Shown here: one piece after another, positions 1 to 8,817 of the stretch | Layout of the letters: every line of letters starts with the position of its first letter | Numbering within the stretch: the first letter of the stretch is position 1 | Origin: Deltaproteobacteria bacterium | Lineage (GTDB): Bacteria > Myxococcota_A > Polyangia > JACPQR01 | DNA: 64,000 nt | NCBI GenBank assembly: GCA_016190375.1 | Contig: JACPQR010000156.1 | Span: 1 to 64,000, forward strand | Direction: 5' to 3' | Notes under the pieces: model-generated | The model's database searches: none | Seen by the model: only the letters and a program-made list of their open reading frames with translations | Told to the model about the DNA's origin: nothing | Program-made: the position numbers and the translations under genes

Positions 1-55
1 AGTAGGACGCGTTCAGCGGGGTGATCAGGAGTCCTCGCGCAAGCGCTCGGGGGCG

Positions 56-478
56 TCACTTCCCGAGCGCGTCGAGCCCCTTCTGGAAGCGCCCGGCATG
101 CGACTTCTCGGCGCGCGCGAGCGTCTCGAACCACTCGGCGACCTCCTCGAACCCCTCCTCGCGAGCCGTGCGGGCCATGCCCGGGTACATCTCGGTGTAC
201 TCGTACGTCTCGCCTGCGACCGCCGCCCTGAGGTTCTTCTCGGTGGTGCCGATCGGCTCGCCCGTCGCGGGGTCGCCGACCGCCTTGAGGAAGTCGAGGT
301 GGCCGTGCGCGTGGCCTGTCTCCCCGTCTGCCGTGTCGCGGAACAGGCCCGCCACGTCCGGTTGGCCCTCCACGTCGGCGACCTTGGCGAAGTAGAGGTA
401 GCGGCGGTTCGCCTGCGACTCGCCCGCGAAGGCGTCCTTGAGGTTGGCGTGCGTCTTCGAGCCCTTGAGCTGTGCCAT
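56..478 (-). CDS. Rubrerythrin-like ferritin-fold di-iron protein (no rubredoxin domain)
   Basis: Predicted 140-residue di-iron protein of the rubrerythrin family; relatives act as cytoplasmic peroxide reductases. Di-iron ligands of the four-helix bundle are visible: E20, E53-x-x-H56, a GETYE segment at 89-93 and E124-x-x-H127. The C-terminal rubredoxin Fe(Cys)4 domain of classical rubrerythrin (about 190 residues) is missing and the protein has no cysteine, so electrons would have to come from a separate donor. The start at 478 is chosen because GGAGGG sits 6 nt upstream; an in-frame ATG at 505 is possible but less likely. It lies 49 bp downstream of purL on the same strand and may be co-transcribed with it. 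The family call is firm; the peroxidase role is inferred from the family. Confidence 0.93.
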   Translation of the reverse strand: MAQLKGSKTHANLKDAFAGESQANRRYLYFAKVADVEGQPDVAGLFRDTADGETGHAHGHLDFLKAVGDPATGEPIGTTEKNLRAAVAGETYEYTEMYPGMARTAREEGFEEVAEWFETLARAEKSHAGRFQKGLDALGK

Positions 479-527
479 CTTTCGCCCTCCTGTCGAGGGC
501 TTCACTTAGGAGAGGACGGGCAGATCG

Positions 528-2750
528 TCAAGGCCCGCCCACGATGGGGACCAGGCCCTTCTCCCAGGCGCGCAGGAGGTCGGCGATCGGCAACCGGATG
601 GAGCCGCCGATCACCAGCTCCTCGCCGCCAGTCGTCCCGAGGCGCGTGATCGGGACGCCGAGCCCGCGGGCGAGCGCCGCGAGCGCGCTGGCGTCCTCGG
701 GGCTCGCGGAGACGACGATCCGGGACGGGTCCTCTCCGAACAGCGACCGATGCGCCGGCAGAGAGTCGGGAAGCTCTGGCACGCGCGCACCGATCGGCGT
801 TCTTCCAGTGATGCAGCACTCCGCCAGCGCAACCGCCAGGCCGCCCTCGGACACGTCGTGCGCGCCCAGGACGATCTTTTCACGAATGGCGGCAAGACAC
901 AGGCGCTGCACGGCCAGTTCTCTCTGGAGGTCGAGGCGGGGCGCAGGGCCCGAGGTACGGCCCGTCGCTCGCGCCGCCCAGATGCTGCCTCCCAGGCAGC
1001 CGTCGGTCGCAGCGCCGAGGAGCCAGATGTCGAGCCCCGCGGCCGGGAACCACTGGGTTCGACGGTCGTCGAGCGACGCGAACAGACCCACCATCCCGAT
1101 CGTCGGCGTGGGGAGAACGGCCTTGCCGTTCGTCTCGTTGTAGAAGGACACGTTCCCGGAGACGACCGGCGTCTCGAGGGCGCGGCATGCCTCGGCGATC
1201 CCCTCGACCGCCTCGACGAACTGCCACATGACGTCCGGCCTCTCGGGGTTGCCGAAGTTCAAGCAGTCCGTGACGGCCAGTGGCTCGGCTCCAGAGCAGA
1301 CGATGTTGCGAGCGGCCTCCGCGACCGCCATCGCTCCGCCGGCGCGGGGATCGAGCTCGACGTGCCGCGAGTTGCAGTCCACGGCGAGGGCGATCGCCTT
1401 GGTGGAGTCACCGGTGAACAGCCGGACGACGGCCGCGTCGGAGCCCGGGCCGACGACCGTTCCGTCGCGGACCGACTGGTCGTACTGGCGGTAGACCCAC
1501 TCGCGGCTGCACAGGTCGGGCGATCCGATGAGCTCGAGGAGGGCCCGGCCGTGATCCGTCCCCGGCTCGCGACCGGGGTCGTCCGCCAGGAGAGCGTCGT
1601 GCCCCTCGGGCCGCACCGCCGGCCGGTGATACCGCGGGGCCTCGTCGGTCAGGACCGCGACGGGCAGGTCGCAGACCGTCCGGCCACCCTCGGTGACGTG
1701 GAAGCGGCCGGTGTCGGTGACCCGGCCGATCACCACCGCGTCGAGGCCCCAGCGACGGAAGATCGCGCGCACCGCGTCCTCGGATCCCAGGCGGGCCACG
1801 AGGACCATCCGCTCCTGCGACTCGGAGAGGAGGACCTCGTACGCGGTCATCCCGGTCGCGCGACGGGGGACGGCGTCGAGGTCGAGTCGGACGCCACTTC
1901 CGCCCCGCCCCGCCATCTCCACCGAGGAGCTCGTCAGGCCCGCGGCGCCCATGTCCTGGATCCCCTCGAGCAGGTCCTGCGACATCACCTCGAGGCACGC
2001 CTCGAGGAGGAGCTTTCCGAGGAACGGGTCGCCGACCTGCACCGTCGGGCGCTTGGCGTCCGACGCGTCGTCGAACTCCGCGCTCGCCATGGTCGCCCCG
2101 TGGATCCCGTCGCGTCCGGTCTTCGCGCCCACGTAGAGGATGGGGTTGTTCGTGCCCCTCGCTCGCCCGTAGAAGATGCGGTCGATCCGGGCGAGGCCGA
2201 GCGTGAATGCGTTGACCAGGATGTTGCCGTCGAACGCCTCGTGGAAGGCGACCTCGCCGCCGACGGTGGGCACGCCGATGCAGTTGCCGTATCCGCCGAT
2301 GCCGGCGACGACCCCGGCGACGAGGGCAGGCGTCCGAGGGTGGTCCGGCCGTCCGAAGCGAAGGGAGTTCAGCGACGCGACCGGGCGGGCGCCCATCGTG
2401 AAGACGTCCCGGAGGATCCCACCGACACCCGTGGCGGCGCCCTGGTACGGCTCGATGAACGACGGGTGATTGTGACTCTCCATCTTGAAGACCACCGACC
2501 AGCCGTCGCCGATGTCGACGACGCCCGCGTTCTCTCCCGGCCCCTGAACGACCCTCGGCCCCTTCGTGGGCAGCTTCGAGAGGTGGACCCGCGAGCTCTT
2601 GTACGAGCAGTGCTCGCTCCACATCACCGAGAAGACCCCGAGCTCCGCCCAGGTCAGGTCCCGTCCCACCGAGGCCCGCGCCCGCTCGTACTCCTCGGGG
2701 CGAAGGCCGTGCTCGAGGGCCGCTTCCAGCGTGACCTTCGGCTCGTTCAT
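528..2750 (-). CDS. purL: Phosphoribosylformylglycinamidine synthase subunit PurL
   Basis: Cytoplasmic ATP-dependent ligase of purine biosynthesis that converts FGAR to FGAM with ammonia delivered by PurQ. At 740 residues it is the small bacterial PurL, not the long gamma-proteobacterial fusion. Visible hallmarks are SEHCSYKSS near residue 45, FKMESHNHPS followed by EPYQGAATGVGG near residue 90, and the tandem AIRS-like halves, with GAHDVSEGGLA in the C-terminal half. The ATG overlaps the stop of the preceding 62-codon ORF (ATGA), so translation is probably coupled. The third subunit, PurS (about 80 residues), is not present in this window. Confidence 0.98.
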   Translation of the reverse strand: MNEPKVTLEAALEHGLRPEEYERARASVGRDLTWAELGVFSVMWSEHCSYKSSRVHLSKLPTKGPRVVQGPGENAGVVDIGDGWSVVFKMESHNHPSFIEPYQGAATGVGGILRDVFTMGARPVASLNSLRFGRPDHPRTPALVAGVVAGIGGYGNCIGVPTVGGEVAFHEAFDGNILVNAFTLGLARIDRIFYGRARGTNNPILYVGAKTGRDGIHGATMASAEFDDASDAKRPTVQVGDPFLGKLLLEACLEVMSQDLLEGIQDMGAAGLTSSSVEMAGRGGSGVRLDLDAVPRRATGMTAYEVLLSESQERMVLVARLGSEDAVRAIFRRWGLDAVVIGRVTDTGRFHVTEGGRTVCDLPVAVLTDEAPRYHRPAVRPEGHDALLADDPGREPGTDHGRALLELIGSPDLCSREWVYRQYDQSVRDGTVVGPGSDAAVVRLFTGDSTKAIALAVDCNSRHVELDPRAGGAMAVAEAARNIVCSGAEPLAVTDCLNFGNPERPDVMWQFVEAVEGIAEACRALETPVVSGNVSFYNETNGKAVLPTPTIGMVGLFASLDDRRTQWFPAAGLDIWLLGAATDGCLGGSIWAARATGRTSGPAPRLDLQRELAVQRLCLAAIREKIVLGAHDVSEGGLAVALAECCITGRTPIGARVPELPDSLPAHRSLFGEDPSRIVVSASPEDASALAALARGLGVPITRLGTTGGEELVIGGSIRLPIADLLRAWEKGLVPIVGGP

Positions 2751-2935
2751 TCGGCTCTCCTATCGAGCGCGGGTGGGTCTGCGACCCCCCCGCGGGCCCC
2801 CCCGCCTCGTAGCTCGATGCGCCGCTCGCTTCGGCCGAGTCCCCTTCGGGGAGGATCTGAATCGGCCTCCGCTCCCTTTCTGCGAGCTCGTGAGCGCAGG
2901 TGGCGCCCCGGAATGCCGAGCTCGGGATCGATCAT
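2747..2935 (-). CDS. Small 62-residue ORF coupled between purQ and purL
   Basis: A 62-codon ORF beginning MIDPELGIPGRH that exactly fills the space between purQ and purL. Its ATG overlaps the purQ TGA (ATGA) and its own TGA overlaps the purL ATG (ATGA). This double coupling is the main evidence that it is translated. The product is rich in Arg, Gly and Glu, looks disordered, and has no signal peptide or membrane segment. It does not resemble PurS, the small FGAM-synthase subunit often found in such operons, and is too short for it. It could be a real small protein or a relay ORF that carries ribosomes from purQ to purL. I do not recognise a family. Confidence 0.55.
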   Translation of the reverse strand: MIDPELGIPGRHLRSRARRKGAEADSDPPRRGLGRSERRIELRGGGARGGVADPPALDRRAE

Positions 2936-3639
2936 GCTGCCCTCTTTGCGGCGAGATCGGCGAGGCCGCGGAGGATGGCGAGGCCGTCGGTGCAGCCGAG
3001 GACCTCCTCGGACGCACGCTCGGGGTGAGGCATGAGGCCGAGCACGTTCCTCGCGTCGTTGTAGATCCCGGCGATGCCGTTCGCCGAGCCGTTGGGGTTC
3101 GCCGCGTCCGTCACCGCGCCGCGCTCCTCGCAGTAGCGGAAGGCGACCAGCCCCTCGCCCTCGAGCCGTCGCAAGGTCTGGGCGTCCGCGACGAACCGGC
3201 CGTCGGCGTGGGCGATCGGCATCCGGAGGACCGTTCCAGGAGGGCTGTGCTCCGACATGGAGCCCCCGGCCTCGGCGACGATGTGCACGTCGCGGCACTC
3301 GAAGCGCAGCGTGCGGTTCCGCGTCAGGGCGCCCGCGAGCAGCCCCGCCTCGGTGAGCACCTGGAAGCCGTTGCAGATCCCCAGGACCGGTCCGCCTGCC
3401 TTCGCGAAGGCGACGACGCTCTGCATGATGGGCGAGAAGCGGGCGATGGCACCAGACCGCAGGTAGTCGCCGTAGGAGAAGCCGCCGGGCAGGACCACCG
3501 CGTCGAACCCCGCGAGGGAGGTGCTCGTGTGAAAGACGTACTCGACGGGGCGGCCCAGGACCCTCTGCCAGACGTGCCAGACGTCGTGGTCGCAGTTCGA
3601 CCCGGGGAAGATCACTACGGCGGTGCGTGCCCTCTTCAT
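2932..3639 (-). CDS. purQ: Phosphoribosylformylglycinamidine synthase subunit PurQ (glutaminase)
   Basis: Class I glutamine amidotransferase subunit of FGAM synthase; it releases ammonia from glutamine for PurL. The catalytic Cys lies in LGICNGFQVL and the His/Glu pair in LMPHPERA, while VIFPGSNCDHD at the N-terminus and GGFSYGDYLRSGA are PurQ signatures. The start at 3639 (MKRARTAVV) matches the usual PurQ N-terminus and gives about 235 residues; in-frame ATGs at 3651 and 3678 would only add a basic leader. The gene is divergent from the Cys-rich lipoprotein at 3687, with 47 bp between the starts. It is the first gene of the purQ-smORF-purL run. Confidence 0.97.
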   Translation of the reverse strand: MKRARTAVVIFPGSNCDHDVWHVWQRVLGRPVEYVFHTSTSLAGFDAVVLPGGFSYGDYLRSGAIARFSPIMQSVVAFAKAGGPVLGICNGFQVLTEAGLLAGALTRNRTLRFECRDVHIVAEAGGSMSEHSPPGTVLRMPIAHADGRFVADAQTLRRLEGEGLVAFRYCEERGAVTDAANPNGSANGIAGIYNDARNVLGLMPHPERASEEVLGCTDGLAILRGLADLAAKRAA

Positions 3640-3672
3640 CGGTGCGCGCATCCTAGCAAAACATTTTCCTGA

Positions 3673-3678
3673 TACCAT
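3673..3678 (+). promoter_or_regulatory. Candidate -10 hexamer (TACCAT) placed for a leaderless start
   Basis: TACCAT fits the TAnnnT -10 pattern and ends 8 nt before the GTG at 3687, in the most AT-rich part of the purQ divergent region. No Shine-Dalgarno sequence precedes the GTG, so the transcript may be leaderless. I see no convincing -35. Confidence 0.3.
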
Positions 3679-3686
3679 CGGTCGGG

Positions 3687-6569
3687 GTGAGCTCGTTCCG
3701 GCGTTTCCGGGGGGCCCTGCTGGCCGCCTTGCTCGTTCTCGTGGGGTGCGAGTCCGAGGAGTACGCCATTCTCATCAGCGCGTACGGCGATCAGGGGTTC
3801 GCCGCGAATTCCGACGTCGACGTGACGGTCAGGGACCTGCAATCGTCGCTCAGGGCGACTTCTCCGCGGATCTCGCTGGCAGACGAGATCAGCCGCGACG
3901 TGCCGTTGCGGATCGGAATCCAGCTCCACGGGGCGGGCCAGTACCTCGTCCACGTCGCGGCCACGGGGGCCGGCGCGACGCTGAGCGCCACCAGGTGCTA
4001 CTCGGTCCTGGGCGTCACGAGGTCCGAGGTCCTCCTCGTGCCCGTGGACGAGCTCGACTCCGACGGCGACACCTGGCCCACCGAGGAGACATGCCGGGAG
4101 CGGATGGCGGTCGAAGGCGAGGTCGCCGAGATCGGCTGCAAGAACCAGTGCCCCACCGAATGGGCCGTCGACTGCGACGACTCGAGCCTCGAGATCAACC
4201 CTGGAGCGCCCGAGCAGTGCGAGGACGACGTCGACCAGGACTGTGACGGCGAGGATGCGCGCTGCGAGGACGCCGATGGCGACGGCTTCACCGGATGCCG
4301 CCCGGACGCCGCCGACACGTCGAGCTGCGACTGCGACGACGGGAAGAGGACGGTCAACCCGGGCGTCGTCGAGAGCTCGGACCCGGGCGCCGGGCTGTGC
4401 GAGAACGACGTGGACGACGACTGCGACGGCGAGGACCAGCGCTGCGACGGCGACGGCGACGGCGTGGCGAGCTGCGCCGAGGACGCGGCGCCCGGCGAGA
4501 GCTGCGACTGCGACGACTCGAGCAAGGACGTGTTCCCGGGCGCGACGGAGACGCCGGGCGGCGAATGCGACGGGCTCGACAACAACTGCAACGGCCTCGT
4601 CGACGAGGTCAGTGCCTGTCTGAGCGACGACCTCGACGGGGACGGGTCGACGGTGGGCGATGACTGCAACGACTGCAACGCCGGCGCCAAGCCGGGGGCG
4701 ACCCAGATCGTGTGCGGAAACGGGATCGACGAGGACTGCTCGGGCGGAGACGAGACGTGCTCGGCCGGTGACGCGGATGGCGACGGGTACGTGAGCGAGG
4801 GCGCGGGCGGCTCCGACTGTGACGACGGCGACGCCGCCATCTACCCGGACGCGCCCGACGAGTGCGGAGGCGGCTCCAGCGACTGCTCGGGCGCCGACTC
4901 GACCTGCGAGGACGACGGTGACTCGGACGGCTGGAGCTCGGAGAACGACTGCGACGACGCCGACTCCACGGTCAACCCGGAGCGGCCGGAGATCTGCAAC
5001 GGGGTCGACGACGACTGCGACGGCGTCGTCAACGAGGTGGGATCGGCCGGAGCAGGCTGCGTCTACATCCCCGGGCGGGATCCGGGCGGCGACGGGTGGG
5101 TGGACATCGACTTCGGCTCGGACCTGCAGAACTGCGGCGGCTGCCGTGACGACTGCAACCCCGCCTGCGACGGAACGCTCTGCCAGGCCGACTCCTGCAT
5201 CGACGGTCGCTGCACCTGCGACGGCGGCAGCACGTGCGGCGGCGGCGAGGACAGCTACTGCTGCCCGGACGGCTGCAAGAACCGGAGAACCGACGTGCGC
5301 AACTGCGGGGGTTGCGGCGTCGTGTGCCCCGAGCCTCCCTGCCAGACGGCGAGCTGCGAGGGTGGAGTATGTCGGACCGATGCCGTGGCTGACGGTACGC
5401 CCTGCGGCGGCGGGCGTTACTGCTGCGGCGGCGCCTGCGCCGGCGATTGTCCGCCAGGGGAGAGCGACGACGAGCGATGCGGGCTGTGCGGGCGGCGCGA
5501 GCGCCGGTGCACCGGAGGTTGCACGTGGGGAACCTGGGGTTCATGCCAGGGCGAGGGCGTGTGCTCCTTCCTCGACCAGGACAGCGACGGCTGCGGCAAC
5601 TGCGGGCACAAGGAGCGGACCTGCGGCGGCGACTGCCAGTGGGAGGGGTGGAGCCCGTGCTTCGACCAGGGCTGCGAGCCGGGCGAGGTGAATAGCCGCG
5701 GCTGCGGCAACTGCGGGACCGAGACGCAGACGTGCCGGAACGACTGCACCTGGGGCAATTGGAGCGGCTGCGGCGGAGAGGGAGCCTGCTCTCCCGGCCA
5801 GAACGAGGACGAGGTGTGCGGCCGCTGCGGCTCGAGGAGGCGCACCTGCTCCCAGCAATGCGGGTGGGGCGCGTGGGGCGGCTGCGGTGGCGAGGGTGCT
5901 TGTACGCCGGGCGACAGGGACCCTCAGACGTGCGGCAACTGTGGCAGCCAGGAGCGTGTCTGCGGGGCCGACTGCGAGTGGGGCGGCTTCGGGAACTGCA
6001 ACGGCCAGGGCGAGTGCGATCCGAACGGAGCGCCACAGAGCGAGCCCTGCGGACAGCTCTGCGGGACGCGCGAGCGCTCGTGCACCGCCGCCTGCGCTTG
6101 GGGCAACTGGAGCAACTGCGGGAACGAGGGCGCATGCCAGAACGGCCAGACCCAGGACGAGGTCTGCGGCAACTGTGGCACGCACTCGCGGACCTGTGCG
6201 AACTGCCAGTGGCCCGGCTGGGGGAACTGCACGGGCGAGGGGGACTGCACGCCGAACGAGCCGGACACGAGACCCTGCACCCGGTGTGGTACGGAGACGC
6301 GGACCTGTACCTCGAGCTGTGCCTGGGGAGACTGGGGAAGCTGCACCGGCCAGGGCGAGTGCACGCTGGGGGACACGCAAAGCTGCGGCAACTGCGGGAC
6401 CGGGTCCCAGGCCTGTGGCCCGGGCTGCTCGTGGAGCGGCTGCGTCGGCGAGACCGGGTGCCAGCCGGGCGACACCCAGAACGAGGCCTGTTCCCCGCCG
6501 CCCGGAGGAAGCCGCTCGCGGACCTGCACGGCCGGCTGCCAGTGGGGGGACTGGTCCACCTGTTCCTGA
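3687..6569 (+). CDS. Large Cys-rich lipoprotein with MopE-type and ten Trp/Cys tandem repeats
   Basis: A 960-residue predicted surface lipoprotein starting at GTG. The signal peptide ends in the lipobox LVLVGC (C21). Residues about 160-450 carry MopE-type metal-binding motifs of the form CDDxxxxxxPGxxExCxxxxDxDCDG. Residues about 480-590 are another Cys-rich block (CGGC, YCCPDGC). From residue 598 to the end there are ten repeats of about 36 residues, with consensus CGxCGxxxRxCxxxCxWGxWxxC then GEGxC; the Trp/Cys spacing recalls thrombospondin type 1 repeats. The protein stops soon after the tryptophans of the tenth repeat. MopE motifs bind metal in relatives; the rest is inference. It could be an adhesin or metal-binding coat protein. 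The 3' end is 4 bp from the convergent peptidase gene. Confidence 0.9.
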   Translation: MSSFRRFRGALLAALLVLVGCESEEYAILISAYGDQGFAANSDVDVTVRDLQSSLRATSPRISLADEISRDVPLRIGIQLHGAGQYLVHVAATGAGATLSATRCYSVLGVTRSEVLLVPVDELDSDGDTWPTEETCRERMAVEGEVAEIGCKNQCPTEWAVDCDDSSLEINPGAPEQCEDDVDQDCDGEDARCEDADGDGFTGCRPDAADTSSCDCDDGKRTVNPGVVESSDPGAGLCENDVDDDCDGEDQRCDGDGDGVASCAEDAAPGESCDCDDSSKDVFPGATETPGGECDGLDNNCNGLVDEVSACLSDDLDGDGSTVGDDCNDCNAGAKPGATQIVCGNGIDEDCSGGDETCSAGDADGDGYVSEGAGGSDCDDGDAAIYPDAPDECGGGSSDCSGADSTCEDDGDSDGWSSENDCDDADSTVNPERPEICNGVDDDCDGVVNEVGSAGAGCVYIPGRDPGGDGWVDIDFGSDLQNCGGCRDDCNPACDGTLCQADSCIDGRCTCDGGSTCGGGEDSYCCPDGCKNRRTDVRNCGGCGVVCPEPPCQTASCEGGVCRTDAVADGTPCGGGRYCCGGACAGDCPPGESDDERCGLCGRRERRCTGGCTWGTWGSCQGEGVCSFLDQDSDGCGNCGHKERTCGGDCQWEGWSPCFDQGCEPGEVNSRGCGNCGTETQTCRNDCTWGNWSGCGGEGACSPGQNEDEVCGRCGSRRRTCSQQCGWGAWGGCGGEGACTPGDRDPQTCGNCGSQERVCGADCEWGGFGNCNGQGECDPNGAPQSEPCGQLCGTRERSCTAACAWGNWSNCGNEGACQNGQTQDEVCGNCGTHSRTCANCQWPGWGNCTGEGDCTPNEPDTRPCTRCGTETRTCTSSCAWGDWGSCTGQGECTLGDTQSCGNCGTGSQACGPGCSWSGCVGETGCQPGDTQNEACSPPPGGSRSRTCTAGCQWGDWSTCS
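5478..6566 (+). repeat. Ten diverged ~108-bp tandem coding repeats
   Basis: In-frame repeats inside the Cys-rich lipoprotein, each beginning with CG-x-CG and containing WGxW or a close variant. Units are 34-39 codons long. They have diverged in DNA sequence, which suggests old duplications kept under protein-level selection. Confidence 0.85.
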
Positions 6570-6573
6570 AGAC

Positions 6574-8787
6574 TCAGCGCCGCATCCCGAGCTGATCTTC
6601 GAGGAAGGCGTAGGCGCGGTCGAAGCGCCGCACGAGGTCGGTCAGCCGCGTGCCCGCGCCGTGGCCGACCTGGCGCTCCATGTGGAAGTAGATGGGGAGA
6701 TCGCCCGCCTGGGCCTCCTGCAGCCGGGCCGCGAACTTCGTCGAGTGCCCCCAGTAGACACGGCTGTCGTGGTCCGCCGTCTCGACGAGGACCGCCGGAT
6801 AGCGAACGCCGTCTCGCACGCGGTGGTAGGGCGAGTAGCCGTACAGCACGCGGAACTGCGCCTCGTTCTGCGCGGTCCCGTACTCGGTGACCCAGAGCTC
6901 CGCAGGCGGAAAGCGATCGTAGCGAAGCATGTCGTACAACCCGACGTAGGTCGTGGCCGCGCGGAACGCCTCGGGGGCTCGCGTGATCATCGCCCCCATC
7001 AGGAGCCCCCCGTTCGAGCCTCCCGTGATCGCGATCCGATCGGGGCTCGAGATCCCGCTCGACGAGAGCCATCGCAGCACGGCCTCGAAGTCCTCGAACA
7101 CCCGGGGCTTGTTCTCCAGGTTCCCCGCGCGGTGCCAGGCCTCGCCGCCCTCGCCGCCGCCGCGAAGGTTCGCGACGGCCCAGACGCCGCCCTGCTCGAG
7201 CCAGAACAGGGCCGTCCGCGCGAACGTGGGCAACAGCGAGATGTTGAAGCCGCCGTAGCCGTTCACGAGGACGGGGTTCTGGCCGTCGCGAGCCATGCCC
7301 CGCCGGTGAACGAGGTACACGTTGATCGGCGTGCCGTCCGCCGAGGGGACCCGGGCCTGCTCGAGCTCGAAGCCGCTGACGTCGAAGTCGCTCGAGACCT
7401 CCGCCAGCTTGTCGAGGCGTGCGGCGCGCAGATCGAACGAGTACAGCGCGGGCGGGAAGAAGAAGGAGCTCCAAGCGAACGCGACCCTGTCCGCGCGCGG
7501 GCTCGCGGCCAGCCCGTCCACGGACCCGCGCGTGGGGAGCTCGATCTCGCGTTCGAGCCGGCCGTCGGGCCGGTAGACGTGCAACCGCGATCGCACGTCG
7601 TCGATCGTGTGGACGACGATCCGGTTCGCCGAGAGCGTGAAGGCGTCGATCGTCGCCGGTCCCTCTGCGACGACGTCCGTCCAGGTCTCGGGGCCCGCTG
7701 CCGTTCGTGGGTCGGCCGTCGCGATCCGGTAGCGTGGCGCGCCGACGTTGGTGTGGAGCCACAGACGCCCTCGATGGACGCGGCCGGTGGTCAGGTCGTC
7801 CGTGCCGACGACCACGGGCCGCGGCGTCGCCGCCGAGCCCGTGGCACGCCGGTCCAGGAGATACACGTCCGACGCCGACCAGCCGCGAAAGACGTTGATG
7901 GCGACCCAGCGGTCGTCGGGCGAGACCTCCGCGCCCGGGAAGTCGGTGCCCCGCTCGCCGCCGAAGATCAGCGGGTCCGCGGCCGGGTCCGTTCCGAGGG
8001 CGTGGAAGAAGAGGCGAGGGAAGTACGTGTCCTCGTGGTCCGGGTCGTAGGCGGGCTCGCCGGGGGCCGGGTAGCGGGTGTAGTAGAAGCCTCGCTCGTC
8101 GTTGAGCCAGGAGATCCTCGACCACTTGGTGCGCGGGATCGTGTCCGGGAGGATCCGACCGGTCGAGACCTCCGCGATCTTCAGCGTGCTGCGCTCGTCT
8201 CCATTGTCGGAGAGGCCATAGGCGACGAGGCGGCCGGACGGCGAAGGCTCGTACCAGTCGAGCGCGACGCGGGGACCGACCGTCACGGGATCCACGACCG
8301 GCTCTGCGCGGACCCGACCACGCTGCGATACGTACAGCGCCGGCTGCTCTCGCTCGCCCTCTCGGCGCAGGAAGAACACGCTGGTGCCACCGATCGCCGG
8401 CCTGGTGATCACGCCGATCGAGAGCAGCCGCTCGAGCCGCTGGAGCCTCGCCGGGTCGGCCAGTCGGGCCAGCGCTCGCGCGGTGCGGTCGTTCTGCGCG
8501 TCGATCCACGCCTTCGTGGCAGGCGTGTCCGACTCGAGCGAACGGTAGGGGTCCGCGACCACGACGCCGAACATCGTCTCGCTCACGGCACCCGCGCGGG
8601 CGGTCCGGTTCAGCTCTGAGAGCGCGGCTCTTACGGGGTCCATCTCGGAGGGTGGTCGCTCGGCCGGCGCCGAGCGTAGCGCCTTCGCCGCCGTGCGCGT
8701 AGCACCGGGGGGGGCCGCGGTCGGGCCGCCGCATCCTGGGGCAAGCGCCAGGACGAGGATCGATAACATCGTGGTTGACGAAGTCAT
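6574..8787 (-). CDS. Prolyl oligopeptidase family serine peptidase (S9A), exported lipoprotein
   Basis: A 737-residue S9A peptidase with an N-terminal beta-propeller (about 90-450) and a C-terminal alpha/beta-hydrolase domain. The catalytic Ser is in GGSNGG (about 592), the Asp in DHDSRV (about 673) and the His in VGHGAG (about 709). In this family such enzymes cut short Pro-containing peptides. The chosen ATG at 8787 gives a lipoprotein-like signal (MTSSTTMLSILVLAL then APGC), so the enzyme is probably anchored at the periplasmic face or outer membrane; upstream in-frame starts would bury this signal. Only 30 bp separate this start from the divergent gene at 8818, so promoters must overlap or lie inside coding sequence. 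Confidence 0.95.
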   Translation of the reverse strand: MTSSTTMLSILVLALAPGCGGPTAAPPGATRTAAKALRSAPAERPPSEMDPVRAALSELNRTARAGAVSETMFGVVVADPYRSLESDTPATKAWIDAQNDRTARALARLADPARLQRLERLLSIGVITRPAIGGTSVFFLRREGEREQPALYVSQRGRVRAEPVVDPVTVGPRVALDWYEPSPSGRLVAYGLSDNGDERSTLKIAEVSTGRILPDTIPRTKWSRISWLNDERGFYYTRYPAPGEPAYDPDHEDTYFPRLFFHALGTDPAADPLIFGGERGTDFPGAEVSPDDRWVAINVFRGWSASDVYLLDRRATGSAATPRPVVVGTDDLTTGRVHRGRLWLHTNVGAPRYRIATADPRTAAGPETWTDVVAEGPATIDAFTLSANRIVVHTIDDVRSRLHVYRPDGRLEREIELPTRGSVDGLAASPRADRVAFAWSSFFFPPALYSFDLRAARLDKLAEVSSDFDVSGFELEQARVPSADGTPINVYLVHRRGMARDGQNPVLVNGYGGFNISLLPTFARTALFWLEQGGVWAVANLRGGGEGGEAWHRAGNLENKPRVFEDFEAVLRWLSSSGISSPDRIAITGGSNGGLLMGAMITRAPEAFRAATTYVGLYDMLRYDRFPPAELWVTEYGTAQNEAQFRVLYGYSPYHRVRDGVRYPAVLVETADHDSRVYWGHSTKFAARLQEAQAGDLPIYFHMERQVGHGAGTRLTDLVRRFDRAYAFLEDQLGMRR

Positions 8788-8817
8788 GTCGGCGGTCCTG
8801 TACTTGGGGACAAAGCG

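Noticed and set aside
21..395. Plus-strand frames opposite the rubrerythrin-like gene
   Set aside because: Antisense shadows; the minus strand has a ribosome-binding site and a full di-iron protein.
2747..2935. purS as the identity of the ORF between purQ and purL
   Set aside because: Only 62 residues and no resemblance to the PurS fold or its usual length of about 80.
750..3035. 761-codon plus-strand frame opposite purL
   Set aside because: Shadow of purL and the small ORF; low-complexity translation with no recognisable family.
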